DNA of 48,040 bases. Origin: Halomonas organivorans (lineage in GTDB: Bacteria > Pseudomonadota > Gammaproteobacteria > Pseudomonadales > Halomonadaceae). Made by a program: the position numbers and the translations under genes. The stretch is from contig NZ_JACHXM010000028.1 of assembly GCF_014192055.1 (NCBI RefSeq), forward strand, positions 1 through 48,040, read 5' to 3'. Positions 32,012 to 40,333 of this stretch are shown here, piece after piece (positions within the stretch are counted from its first letter, which is position 1; each line of letters starts with the position of its first letter). A model generated the notes under the pieces. That model was not told where the DNA came from. It was given only the letters and a program-made list of their open reading frames with translations, and searched no databases.

Positions 32012-34893
32012 ATACTCTGCATATCATCGATAACCCCGGCGGCTTGCCGTTGGAGGCGGACAACCGCTGGGCGACTAGCCTGTCCGATGGCTGGCAATCG
32101 GGGGATAGGCTGCTGTTGGTCGGTTTCGTTCCCGAGGCAGTGATCACCATTCGCCGCGAGTGGCTCCCGATGCTCGCCGATGGCGATATCGCCACGATTC
32201 TCGAGGATACTCAACGGGCGCTGATCGAGGAAGATACCGCGTTATGGGAGCATGCGTTGCAGGGCATGCTGGCGGCGTTGCCCGATGGGAAACGGCGCTA
32301 TTCGACTCATGCGAATCAGCCTTCGAGGGAGCGCGACTTCTCTCCGACCGCTTCCAGTGCCGGAGAGGCGAATGCTGCGAGACCCCGCCTGGCCTTCGTG
32401 TCCCCGATGCCTCCGCAGGCGACCGGTATAGCCGACTACAGCGCAGAACTGCTGCCCTATCTGGCGGCCCACTACGAGATTACCCTGGTGACCGGCCAGC
32501 CCGACATCGAGTCGAGTCTTGCGGCGACCTATTCGGTACTCGAACCGGCTGACTTCGAGGCGAGCGCCGAGACCTTCGATCGCGTTCTCTACCAGATCGG
32601 TAATTCACCCTACCATGCTTATCAGTTCGAACTGCTGCGGCACAATCCCGGCACCGTCGTACTGCATGATGCCTATCTCTTCGATGCCGTCTGGTGGCTC
32701 AAGGATAGCGGGGCATGGCCCGACGGGCTGCGTCATCAGCTTTTCCGCGATCATGGATATCCCGCCGTGCTGGCGCTCGAGTCGACGAGTCAGGGGCAAC
32801 GCGGCCCGGAACAGTATCCCGTCAATGGCTTCGTGACCGATGATGCGGCGGGCATCATCTACCATTCGGAGCATGCCCGGGCGATCGATCGGCACTGGCG
32901 GCCGGGGGCCTGGCGTGACGAGGGCGCCATCATCCCGCACCTTCGCCAGCTGCCCGCGGACGTGACGCCCGAGGCACGGCGCCTGGCGCGACAGGCACTG
33001 GGTGTCGACGAGACGGCGTGCCTGATCGCCAGCTTCGGGGGCATTAACCCGAAGAAGCTCACTGACCGCTTGATCGAGGCCGTGCTCGAGGGAGATGGCC
33101 TCGATCAGCATCCGCTACACCTCGTGCTAGTGGGGGCCCAGCACGCTGGCGATTTCGGCCATTGCATCGCGCGGCAACTCAAGCAGCACCCCCGCGGACG
33201 ACACATCACCGTGACAGGCTATGTCGAGCGCCAGGACTATGTGTCGTGGCTCAAGGCGGCGGATATTGCCGTGCAATTGCGCCAGCAGTCCCGGGGAGAA
33301 AGCTCTGGCGCGATCCTGGACGCCATGGCCCACGGTCTGGCCGTCGTGACCAACGCCCACGGCAGCAGCGTCGAGATTCCCGATGACTGCGTTGTGATGC
33401 TGCCTGAGGAAGTGACGGTCTCCGATCTGGCATCCTCCCTGGGGCGGCTGGTCGAGAATGACGGGGTCCGTCAGGCCCTCGGGGCCGCGGCCCGCGACTA
33501 TGTGTCGACACATCTCGACCCGACCATGGTGGCTACGCGCTATCGCGACGCCATCGAGCGCTTCGCCCATGGCGCCCGCCGCTATCGGCGCGAGGCCTGG
33601 CTGGATCACCTCTCGCAGCTACCCTGTGTCAGGCAGGCCGGCGAGGACGTGCTGGCAGCGCATGCCCGTCGACTGGTCGAGACGGGCGATATGTCGCCTG
33701 ACACGCCGCCGCGTATCCTGTTCGATGTCAGCACCATCGCCTGGCACGATCTCAAGACCGGCATCGAGCGGGTGACCAGACGCATTGCCGACCGGCTGTT
33801 GCGTCAACCGCCTCCCGGGTGGCGCGTTGAGCTGGTGCGCTGGGGAGGCGATGACTTCCATCTCGCCCGGGGATTTGCCAGCGATCAGTTGGGGATTCGT
33901 CCTCCGGGGCCGGATCGTCCCTGCCAGGCGCGTCCTGGTGATATCTACGTCAGCGTCGAGTGGGCGCCTCCGCTGCTGGAACAGGCCGGTGAGGCCCTTC
34001 GCCGCATGCGGGCCATGGGGGTGCGCTGCTATTTCACCGTGCATGATCTTCTGCCGCTGCACATGCCCCAATGTTTTCCCGAGGGGACGCCCGAGACGAT
34101 GCGCCGCTGGTTTGACGACATCGCAAGCCTGGCCGATGGCATCACCTGCGTTTCCGCCACCGTCGCCGAGGATGTTCGGCGGGAACTGGCGACGCCTACC
34201 TCGGCGCATCGACCTTGGGTCGAGGCCTTTCACCTCGGCGCCGATTTTTCGTCGGCCCAGCACGATGACGTGCCGCTGGAGCGCTCTGAGCAAGCCATGC
34301 TGTCGGCCGTCGAGGCCCTCGACGGCCCGACGCTGCTGATGGTGGGCACCATGGAACCGCGCAAGGGGCATCGACAGGTCCTCGAAGCCCTGGAGCGATG
34401 CTGGCAGGACGGCCATGCCATCAACCTGGTCATTGTCGGCAAGCAGGGGTGGCAGGTGGATGACCTGGCCTCGCGCCTGGCGCGTCATGCCCTGCGAGAC
34501 CGGCGGCTATTCTGGGTTGAGGGAGCCAGTGATGGCTTGCTGTTGTCTCTGTATGAATCCAGCGACGCGTTGTTGGCAGCATCTTTCGGCGAGGGCTTTG
34601 GCTTGCCGCTGATCGAGGCCGCTCACCGGGGCATCCCGATTCTGGCAAGGGACATTCCCGTGTTCCGCGAGGTGGCCGGTGATCATGCCGACTACTTCCA
34701 GGCCGATAGTCCCGAGGCTCTGGCACGGGCCCTGACCCAATGGCGCGAGCGCTGGTCGCGTGGCGAGCTACGCGATTCCGCCGCCCTGCCGTTCAACAAC
34801 TGGGCGCAGAGTACCGATCAATGGCTGACGCCGATCCTCGCCGACCTGCCGGTATCGAACGCGCCAGGCCAGCCCGGCGAGGTGAGCGCATGA
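32008..34893 (+). CDS. Tandem GT4 glycosyltransferase, two catalytic domains
   Basis: A 961-aa fusion of two GT-B/GT4 domains. The N-terminal 120 residues are variable. Domain 1 (about 127-520) starts PRLAFVSPMPPQATGIADYS and has a shortened donor motif, SRGESSGAILDAMAHG, with Asp in place of the second Glu. Domain 2 (about 570-945) starts PRILFDVSTIAW and carries TLLMVGTMEPRKGH and the canonical SFGEGFGLPLIEAAHRG. Two-domain enzymes of this kind extend repeating O-polysaccharides such as the polymannans made with WbdA-type transferases. Mannosyl transfer is inferred from manC. The start overlaps the small gene before it and the stop overlaps wzm. Confidence 0.92.
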   Translation: MNTLHIIDNPGGLPLEADNRWATSLSDGWQSGDRLLLVGFVPEAVITIRREWLPMLADGDIATILEDTQRALIEEDTALWEHALQGMLAALPDGKRRYSTHANQPSRERDFSPTASSAGEANAARPRLAFVSPMPPQATGIADYSAELLPYLAAHYEITLVTGQPDIESSLAATYSVLEPADFEASAETFDRVLYQIGNSPYHAYQFELLRHNPGTVVLHDAYLFDAVWWLKDSGAWPDGLRHQLFRDHGYPAVLALESTSQGQRGPEQYPVNGFVTDDAAGIIYHSEHARAIDRHWRPGAWRDEGAIIPHLRQLPADVTPEARRLARQALGVDETACLIASFGGINPKKLTDRLIEAVLEGDGLDQHPLHLVLVGAQHAGDFGHCIARQLKQHPRGRHITVTGYVERQDYVSWLKAADIAVQLRQQSRGESSGAILDAMAHGLAVVTNAHGSSVEIPDDCVVMLPEEVTVSDLASSLGRLVENDGVRQALGAAARDYVSTHLDPTMVATRYRDAIERFAHGARRYRREAWLDHLSQLPCVRQAGEDVLAAHARRLVETGDMSPDTPPRILFDVSTIAWHDLKTGIERVTRRIADRLLRQPPPGWRVELVRWGGDDFHLARGFASDQLGIRPPGPDRPCQARPGDIYVSVEWAPPLLEQAGEALRRMRAMGVRCYFTVHDLLPLHMPQCFPEGTPETMRRWFDDIASLADGITCVSATVAEDVRRELATPTSAHRPWVEAFHLGADFSSAQHDDVPLERSEQAMLSAVEALDGPTLLMVGTMEPRKGHRQVLEALERCWQDGHAINLVIVGKQGWQVDDLASRLARHALRDRRLFWVEGASDGLLLSLYESSDALLAASFGEGFGLPLIEAAHRGIPILARDIPVFREVAGDHADYFQADSPEALARALTQWRERWSRGELRDSAALPFNNWAQSTDQWLTPILADLPVSNAPGQPGEVSA

Positions 34894-35705
34894 TGGCATC
34901 AGTGCATGCCCGGCTCGCTGGCTGGCGAAACCAGGCGCCCTTTCTCTGGCATCTGGCGCGACAGGAGCTCATCGAGCGGCATAGCGGCTCGCTGATTGGC
35001 AAGGCCTGGACGCTGATTGCGCCGCTGATCAATATCCTGGTCTTCGTGCTGGTGTTTTCCAAGATCATGGGCGCTCGCCTGGAAGGGTTTGGGGCAGAGA
35101 TCGATCAGTACACCTACAGCATCTACCTGATCGTGGGGATTCTGGCCTGGACCGCCTTCGCCAAGAGCCTCAGTGCCATCACCAATCTCTATGGCGAGCA
35201 GGCCAACCTGATTACCAAGGTTCGAGTGTCGCTCAAGGCCTTGCCGCTGTCGGTCCTGCTTGCCGAGAGCGTCGTCTATGTCATCAGCATGATCTTCTTT
35301 GCTGCCTTCCTGGTACTGATCGACTTCCCTTTCAGTGCGTGGTGGCTGGGCGTGCCGCTGGTATTCGGCCTGCAGCTGGCTTTCACCTACGCGTTGGGAC
35401 TCTTGCTGGCGGTACTGGCCGTCTATCTCAAGGACATCAAGGAAGCCGTGGCCGTATTGCTGCCGGTATGGTTCTGGACCACGCCCATCGTCTATGTCAG
35501 TGATATCCTGCCCCCTTGGGTCCTGAGCTACATGCAGCTCAATCCCCTGTTCCAGTTCATCGACGCCTATCGTGACCTCATCATGTATCAGCGCCTTCCC
35601 GCCCTGGGCTGGTTGGCTGCCCTGGTGTTGGTCACTCTGGGGCTGGCCGTCGCGGCGTTCTGGTTGTTGAAGCGTACCGAGCGCGACCTGCGGGATTGCC
35701 TCTGA
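34890..35705 (+). CDS. wzm: ABC-2 polysaccharide exporter permease Wzm
   Basis: The membrane subunit that, with Wzt, moves finished undecaprenyl-linked polysaccharide to the periplasm. The 271-aa protein has six predicted helices after an amphipathic start. It shows family motifs such as LARQELIERHSGSLIGKAWT near the N-terminus, FWTTPIVYVSDILP before the last helices, and LNPLFQFIDAYRDLI. The ATGATG start overlaps the preceding stop; GAGG lies 7 nt upstream of the first ATG. It ends 11 nt before wzt. No Wzx or Wzy is seen in the cluster, so this is the export route. Confidence 0.94.
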   Translation: MMASVHARLAGWRNQAPFLWHLARQELIERHSGSLIGKAWTLIAPLINILVFVLVFSKIMGARLEGFGAEIDQYTYSIYLIVGILAWTAFAKSLSAITNLYGEQANLITKVRVSLKALPLSVLLAESVVYVISMIFFAAFLVLIDFPFSAWWLGVPLVFGLQLAFTYALGLLLAVLAVYLKDIKEAVAVLLPVWFWTTPIVYVSDILPPWVLSYMQLNPLFQFIDAYRDLIMYQRLPALGWLAALVLVTLGLAVAAFWLLKRTERDLRDCL

Positions 35706-35716
35706 GGAGTCGAGTC

Positions 35717-36943
35717 ATGATTCGTGTCACCGACCTGAAAAAGTCGTTCAAGATGTTCTCACGACCTTCGGATCGACTCCTGGAGGCGCTGACGGGTCGC
35801 AATCGTCACCATACCCATGTGGCGCTGGAAGACGTCAGCTTCGAGGTGCGTTCCGGGGAAGTGCTCGGTGTGCTCGGGCGCAATGGTGCAGGCAAGTCCA
35901 CGCTGCTCAAGCTGATGACCGGCGTGCTGATGGCCGATGCCGGGGATATCCACATCGACGGCCGGGTGACCGGGCTGCTCGAGCTGGGTACGGGGTTCAA
36001 CCCCGAGTTGACCGGCATTCAGAACATCACCGCCAATGCGCTGATGCTGGGCATGAGCCATGCCGAGATCGAGGCACGTCATCAGGACATCATCGATTTC
36101 TCCGAGCTTGGCGAGTACATCCACGAGCCTCTGCGTACTTACTCCTCGGGCATGGTCATGCGACTCGGCTTTGCCATCGCCATCCATGCCGAGCCGGCCT
36201 GCTTCCTGGTCGACGAAGCTCTCTCGGTGGGAGACGGTTACTTTCAGCAGAAATGCATGAAGCGTATTCGCGAGTTCAAGGAGCAGGGCGGCGCCATCCT
36301 CTTCGTGTCTCATGACCTCAATGCCGTCAAGGTGTTATGCGACCGAGCCATGGTGCTCGAAGGAGGGCGCGTGGTCCATGAAGGAGAGCCGGAAGGTGCC
36401 GTCAACCTTTACAATCGCATCATGGCGCGTCAGGCCGAGGAAGAGGAAGGACGACACAAGGCTCGCCACGATGGTGCCTATGGGACGCGCCAGGCCGAGA
36501 TCATCGACGCGAATGCCCAAGGAGAAGACAGCCATAGCCAGATGCTCACCAGCGGTGAAACGCTGTGGCTGGATCTGACGCTCCTGGCTCATGAAGCACT
36601 CGATGACGTGGCCTTGGGCGTGTTGATTCGAGACCGCTTCGGCCAGGATATTTTCGGCATCAATACCTACCAGCAGCAGGGGGCCTTCCGTCTGGTCAGA
36701 GATGAGCAGCGACGAGTGAGGCTGGCGATCGAGGCCACCATTGCGCCTGGCAAGTACACCATCACGCTGGCGTTACATTCTGGCGACCATCATCTCGACG
36801 ACTGCTATTGGTGGCACGACAGCGCCCTGCAGTTCGAGGTGGCTGGCTATCGTGGCAGCAAGTTTTCCGGTATCTGTCAGTTGGCCTGTCACATCGAGCT
36901 CGATACCCGAAACGATCCCGCTGCCCGAGAGGAGGCCTCATGA
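35717..36943 (+). CDS. wzt: Polysaccharide exporter ATPase Wzt with C-terminal carbohydrate-binding domain
   Basis: The ATPase subunit partnering Wzm. Of 408 aa, the first 240 are the nucleotide-binding domain: Walker A GRNGAGKST, the O-antigen-type signature TYSSGMVMRLGFA, Walker B ACFLVDEALSVGD and H-loop LFVSHD. The remaining 165 residues form the extra domain that in E. coli O8/O9a Wzt recognises the modified non-reducing end of the polymer (ETLWLDLTLLAHEALDD, then DDCYWWHDSALQFEV). That domain, next to a methyltransferase gene, implies export of a chain-terminated polysaccharide. GAGGAG precedes the ATG. Its stop overlaps the next start. Confidence 0.94.
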   Translation: MIRVTDLKKSFKMFSRPSDRLLEALTGRNRHHTHVALEDVSFEVRSGEVLGVLGRNGAGKSTLLKLMTGVLMADAGDIHIDGRVTGLLELGTGFNPELTGIQNITANALMLGMSHAEIEARHQDIIDFSELGEYIHEPLRTYSSGMVMRLGFAIAIHAEPACFLVDEALSVGDGYFQQKCMKRIREFKEQGGAILFVSHDLNAVKVLCDRAMVLEGGRVVHEGEPEGAVNLYNRIMARQAEEEEGRHKARHDGAYGTRQAEIIDANAQGEDSHSQMLTSGETLWLDLTLLAHEALDDVALGVLIRDRFGQDIFGINTYQQQGAFRLVRDEQRRVRLAIEATIAPGKYTITLALHSGDHHLDDCYWWHDSALQFEVAGYRGSKFSGICQLACHIELDTRNDPAAREEAS

Positions 36944-38421
36944 GTGCAGACGATACCATCGATCAACTGGTACGCCGTCTGCGCGACGCGTCGAGCTCGT
37001 TGTCGGGCCAACAGCCGCCGGTCGCCCCTCCCATCGGAGACTGGCGTCGTAGCCTGAGCGATCTGCGTGACCGCCAGGAGCAAGCGTTTGTGCTGCTCGA
37101 TGCCGGCGCCCCGCGACTGGCCGAACTGCTGAGTCACGACCGCGACGACCGAGCGTTCGTCGAGGGACTGTATCGCCATCTGCTGGGGCGCGAAGTCGAT
37201 TCCGAAGGGCTCGAGCACTATGCGAAACGGGTTGCGACGGAAGGGCGCCTGGCGGTTGCCGTGGAGCTGGCCGACGCCGATGAAGCGCTTCGTCACCGCC
37301 GCCTGACCGGCCAGGTCTTGCCGGCCAGGCTGGAGGCTTGCAGGAATTGGCGTGGGCGCCTGGATCGCCTCGGCCCGCTGAGGGATATCGGACTGCGCCT
37401 GTGGCGCCGCTGGCTCGCCGACATGACGCGGCGATACCGTCCGCGGTGGGCCCTGGAAGCGGCGACCTGCCGGCTGCTGGTACAACAGTCCGATTGGTGC
37501 GAGGAACGCCATCAGCTGGCTACCGCCTTGCTCGAGATGGATGACCGGCAGCGGCACTTCGGGGCTCGGCAAGATCACGAATATGCCCGCCAGCAAGCGC
37601 TGTGGGAACAGCTGGCCGCCTGGCGTCGCGCCATCACCGGGCTCGGTGGGACGGTGGCCGAGTCGGGGGGCAGGCCCGGCGAGCCTGTGGGGGATTCCCG
37701 CTCGCAGGGCGACTCCCGGGAATACGATGATCTGGCGTCGGAGCTCGATGCCTATTATCTGGCCTTCGAAACGGCTTTCCGTGGCCCTGAAGCGTCGCTG
37801 TCAGCGCACCTGGATCACTACCGGGCGGACTGGAGTCTGGCTCGCCAGGCCGGAGAGACCGCCCTGGATCTGGGGTGCGGGCGAGGGGAATGGCTGCACC
37901 TGCTACGTCGTGCCGGCTTCGAGGCCCGCGGTATCGACCTGAATGCCACCATGGTCGCGCACTGTCGTGAGCAAGGCTTCGAGGTCGAGCACCAGGATGC
38001 CCTGGCAGCACTCAGCTCATGCGAGACCGCCAGCGTTGCCTTGATCAGCGGCTTTCACATTGCCGAGCATCTCCCCTTCGAGGTGCTGTTTCGCCTGGTG
38101 GGTGAGGCGCATCGCGTACTGGCTCCGGGCGGCGTGTTGATCCTGGAAACGCCTAACCCCGAAAATCTGATCGTTGCCAGCTACAGCTTCTATCATGACC
38201 TGACTCATCGGAATCCCTTGCCGCCCCCGACGCTGGAGTTCCTGTGCCAGTTTCACGGTTTCGGGGATACCACGTTGCGCCGCTTCAACCCGCCACCGGA
38301 GACGTCCCGAGTACCCGGGCAGGGACCGGTGGTCGAACGACTCAACGCCATGCTGGCCTCGGCCATGGACTACGCCGTCGTGGCGCGCAAGGCCAGCTCG
38401 CTGGATCAGGGGAACCCATGA
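36940..38421 (+). CDS. SAM-dependent methyltransferase with N-terminal DUF4214-like domain
   Basis: A 493-aa protein in three parts. Residues about 65-125 (FVEGLYRHLLGREVDSEGLE, then an Ala/Glu-rich helix) resemble a DUF4214 repeat. A helical, Arg/Trp-rich linker covers about 130-260. The C-terminal class I methyltransferase has motif I LDLGCGRGEW (309-318), then GIDLNATMV, HIAEHLPFEVLFRL, APGGVLILETPNPEN and a downstream HLTH-like YHDLTHRNPLPP. Its position beside a Wzt with the extra C-terminal domain suggests a WbdD-like role, capping the glycan by methylation to stop growth and license export. No kinase domain is present. It overlaps wzt and the next GT by four bases each. Confidence 0.88.
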   Translation: MSADDTIDQLVRRLRDASSSLSGQQPPVAPPIGDWRRSLSDLRDRQEQAFVLLDAGAPRLAELLSHDRDDRAFVEGLYRHLLGREVDSEGLEHYAKRVATEGRLAVAVELADADEALRHRRLTGQVLPARLEACRNWRGRLDRLGPLRDIGLRLWRRWLADMTRRYRPRWALEAATCRLLVQQSDWCEERHQLATALLEMDDRQRHFGARQDHEYARQQALWEQLAAWRRAITGLGGTVAESGGRPGEPVGDSRSQGDSREYDDLASELDAYYLAFETAFRGPEASLSAHLDHYRADWSLARQAGETALDLGCGRGEWLHLLRRAGFEARGIDLNATMVAHCREQGFEVEHQDALAALSSCETASVALISGFHIAEHLPFEVLFRLVGEAHRVLAPGGVLILETPNPENLIVASYSFYHDLTHRNPLPPPTLEFLCQFHGFGDTTLRRFNPPPETSRVPGQGPVVERLNAMLASAMDYAVVARKASSLDQGNP

Positions 38422-39443
38422 AGCTGCTGGTCACTGCCAACCAGACGCCCTTTATCTCGGGGGGCGCCAACTACCATGTGCAAGGGCTGGTGGAGGCTCT
38501 TCGCCAGGATGGTCATCGGGTGGAGTGCCTACGCCTGCCGTTTCACTACGGTGAAGATCACATCCGCCGCCAGATGACATTCGTGGAAGGGCTCGAGGCC
38601 ATCGCCCCCAACGATGTTTCCATCGACCGTGTCATCAGTTTGCAGTTTCCCGGCTACGGCGTCGCGCATCCCGACCACGTGGTCTGGTTGATGCATCAGC
38701 ACCGGGTGTGCTACGAGCTGTTCGACCCTGCCACGGCCAGTCCGTCGCTGGCCCGGCTCAGGTCGGAGGTGGAAGCCTTCGATACCCGCCATCTGGGGCA
38801 GGCGCGACGGCGCTTCGCGAATTCCCCGCGTGTGGCCGAGCGCCTTGCCAGATACAACGGTCTGGATGCCGAGCCGCTCTATCACCCTCCCCATCGTGCC
38901 GAGCGTTTCACCTGTGGCGACGACTGGGGATACATCTATTACCCGAGCCGGCTTGAACCCCTCAAGCGCCAGGCGCTGCTGATACGTGCCGTGGCGCTAT
39001 GCGAGCGGCCCGTGAGGTTGCTGTTGTCCGGTGAAGGGAGTCAGCAAGCGGCTCTGGAACAATTGATCGAGCTCAGCGGGGTTCGCGAACGGGTCCGCCT
39101 GCTGGGGCATATCAGCGAAGCGGAGAAGCTGACACTGTATGCCCATGCTCGTGCGATAGCGTTCCCTCCTTTCGACGAAGACTATGGCTACGTCACTCTG
39201 GAAGCCATGCTGGCAGCCAAACCGTTGATCACCTGCACCGATAGCGGCGGTCCGCTGGCATTCGTGCATCCGGGCGAGACAGGCTGGGTCGCAGAGCCTA
39301 CCCCGGGATCCCTCGCCATGGCGCTGGACGATGCCTGGCAAAAGCCGCGTCGGGCTGCCGAGATGGGGCAAGCCGCCCGGCAGGTGTACGCGGACCATGA
39401 CATCGGCTGGGAGCGCGTCGTCGCTACGCTGCTGGCGCCCTGA
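38418..39443 (+). CDS. GT4 glycosyltransferase
   Basis: A 341-aa GT-B enzyme. The N-terminal ISGGANYHVQGLVEALRQDGH is the acceptor-side glycine loop, and YYPSRLEPLKRQALLIRAVAL and PFDEDYGYVTLEAMLAAKPL form the donor side. The EX7E motif reads E-DYGYVTL-E, in the usual register. The start overlaps the methyltransferase stop (ATGA). It is the last gene of the polysaccharide run, which is tightly coupled from manC onward. Sugar and linkage are not predictable; a priming or adaptor role near the lipid end is possible. Confidence 0.9.
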   Translation: MKLLVTANQTPFISGGANYHVQGLVEALRQDGHRVECLRLPFHYGEDHIRRQMTFVEGLEAIAPNDVSIDRVISLQFPGYGVAHPDHVVWLMHQHRVCYELFDPATASPSLARLRSEVEAFDTRHLGQARRRFANSPRVAERLARYNGLDAEPLYHPPHRAERFTCGDDWGYIYYPSRLEPLKRQALLIRAVALCERPVRLLLSGEGSQQAALEQLIELSGVRERVRLLGHISEAEKLTLYAHARAIAFPPFDEDYGYVTLEAMLAAKPLITCTDSGGPLAFVHPGETGWVAEPTPGSLAMALDDAWQKPRRAAEMGQAARQVYADHDIGWERVVATLLAP

Positions 39444-39460
39444 AGCGGGCAAGCCGCTTC
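39442..39460 (+). terminator. Hairpin at the end of the polysaccharide operon
   Basis: GAAGCGG and CCGCTTC form a 7-bp stem with a GCAAG loop overlapping the stop codon of the last glycosyltransferase. A pyrimidine-rich stretch follows but no clean U run, so termination here is uncertain. The 39461-39577 stretch beyond it shows no gene. Confidence 0.35.
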
Positions 39461-39577
39461 CTGTCCTTCCGCTTCTCCTGAAGTACTCCTCCCATCCGAT
39501 GGTCAGCCACGTGAGGCCGTCCATCGTCCCTCCAATGATGCTCGCTGGCGTTCATCGAAGCGTGTCCTGACATCCTG

Positions 39578-39599
39578 GCCGCCAGGGTGCCCTGGCGGC
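39578..39599. terminator. Perfect 10-bp inverted repeat between convergent units
   Basis: GCCGCCAGGG (39578-39587) and its complement (39590-39599) are separated by two bases. The element abuts the stop codon of the minus-strand ORF at 39600 and lies downstream of the plus-strand polysaccharide operon. It may act as a shared terminator or RNA-stability element, although U tracts are poor on both sides. Confidence 0.45.
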
Positions 39600-39974
39600 T
39601 TACGTCGCGTTTTCGCCGTCGCGCTCCTTCCCAGGTAAGGCACTTCCCTGGGAAGGAGTGCTCTCCGACTGTCGGCTGATGTACCGCAGCACGCAGCGCA
39701 GGCTTGCACAGAAGGCTGGCGGCGTCAGACGCGGTGCGTCATCGAGCACGTACAACGCGTGCTCCAGAGCCTCCATCGGGAGCGTCTCGATCAGGGGATA
39801 TTTCTTCCTCCAAAGCCTGTCACTCGGAAATGGGTCGCCGTTACGGCACAGAGTGTCTATTTCCTTCTTTGTCAGCAATGACTTACCTGTAAGTGGGGTA
39901 TTAAGACGGCATCCTTTCTTGGGCATTTTTGATATGCCGAATCGCGCATAGTCATGAAAATAAAGGCTTTTCAT
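39600..39974 (-). CDS. Hypothetical protein, orphan ORF
   Basis: An ORF of 124 aa (or 108 aa from the ATG at 39926, MPKKGCRLNT). It has a protein-like central stretch, RLWRKKYPLIETLPMEALEH, then ALYVLDDAPRLTPPAF. There is no signal peptide, membrane helix or known motif. Neither start has a clear ribosome site. Codon use is weakly biased and the 5' half is AT-rich, unlike its neighbours. A 12-bp perfect inverted repeat (39624-39635 with 39647-39658) lies within the last codons. It could be a small acquired gene or a decayed one. The opposite strand also has an open frame, which I take to be the shadow. Confidence 0.45.
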   Translation of the reverse strand: MKSLYFHDYARFGISKMPKKGCRLNTPLTGKSLLTKKEIDTLCRNGDPFPSDRLWRKKYPLIETLPMEALEHALYVLDDAPRLTPPAFCASLRCVLRYISRQSESTPSQGSALPGKERDGENAT

Positions 39975-40113
39975 GGCTAATTTCTAGCTTTTTGCCCATG
40001 TGATGGCGAAAGTCCTACGACAATATAGCAAATCTCTTACATAAGGTTGAGATTTGTCTTATGGAATGAGTTTTGAGGAATGTTTTACCTAATATTCCAC
40101 TGTTTTATTGACG

Positions 40114-40141
40114 TTGACTTGTATCGAATGACGCCTATACA
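40114..40141 (+). promoter_or_regulatory. Strong sigma-70 promoter of the surface-protein gene
   Basis: TTGACT (40114-40119) and TATACA (40136-40141) with a 16-bp spacer, five of six consensus bases each, in a very AT-rich stretch. A second TTGACG (40108-40113) lies directly upstream. A start near 40148 gives a leader of about 185 nt. The strength fits the extreme codon bias of the gene it drives. Confidence 0.75.
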
Positions 40142-40244
40142 TTAGGCACGTTCGCCCTTCGCAGAGGGTGTTCTTACGTTGGCAAAAGCGAAGCCAATGG
40201 CTTACCTGTCAAACATATGGCCACCACAGGACGTTGGGTGAACC

Positions 40245-40269
40245 AAGGAAATTCCTTGAGCGCTCAAGG
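40245..40269 (+). promoter_or_regulatory. Overlapping alternative hairpins in the surface-protein leader
   Basis: AAGGAAATTCCTT (40245-40257) and the perfect 16-bp palindrome CCTTGAGCGCTCAAGG (40254-40269) share the bases CCTT, so only one hairpin can form at a time. They sit in the middle of the long 5' leader of the gene at 40334. A regulatory switch or mRNA-stabilising role is inferred. Confidence 0.45.
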
Positions 40270-40316
40270 TAGAAAGAGGTCTGGCATGCCTCGCGCTGTC
40301 GGCATCTTCGAATAGC

Positions 40317-40333
40317 AAGGAGACTATAGTCCC
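40317..40333 (+). promoter_or_regulatory. Ribosome binding site with adjacent palindrome
   Basis: AAGGAG (40317-40322) is 11 nt from the ATG at 40334, longer than the usual 5-9. The spacer holds the palindrome GACTATAGTC (40322-40331), flanked by GGA and CC. Folding it would bring the Shine-Dalgarno closer to the start or partly mask it. Confidence 0.6.
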
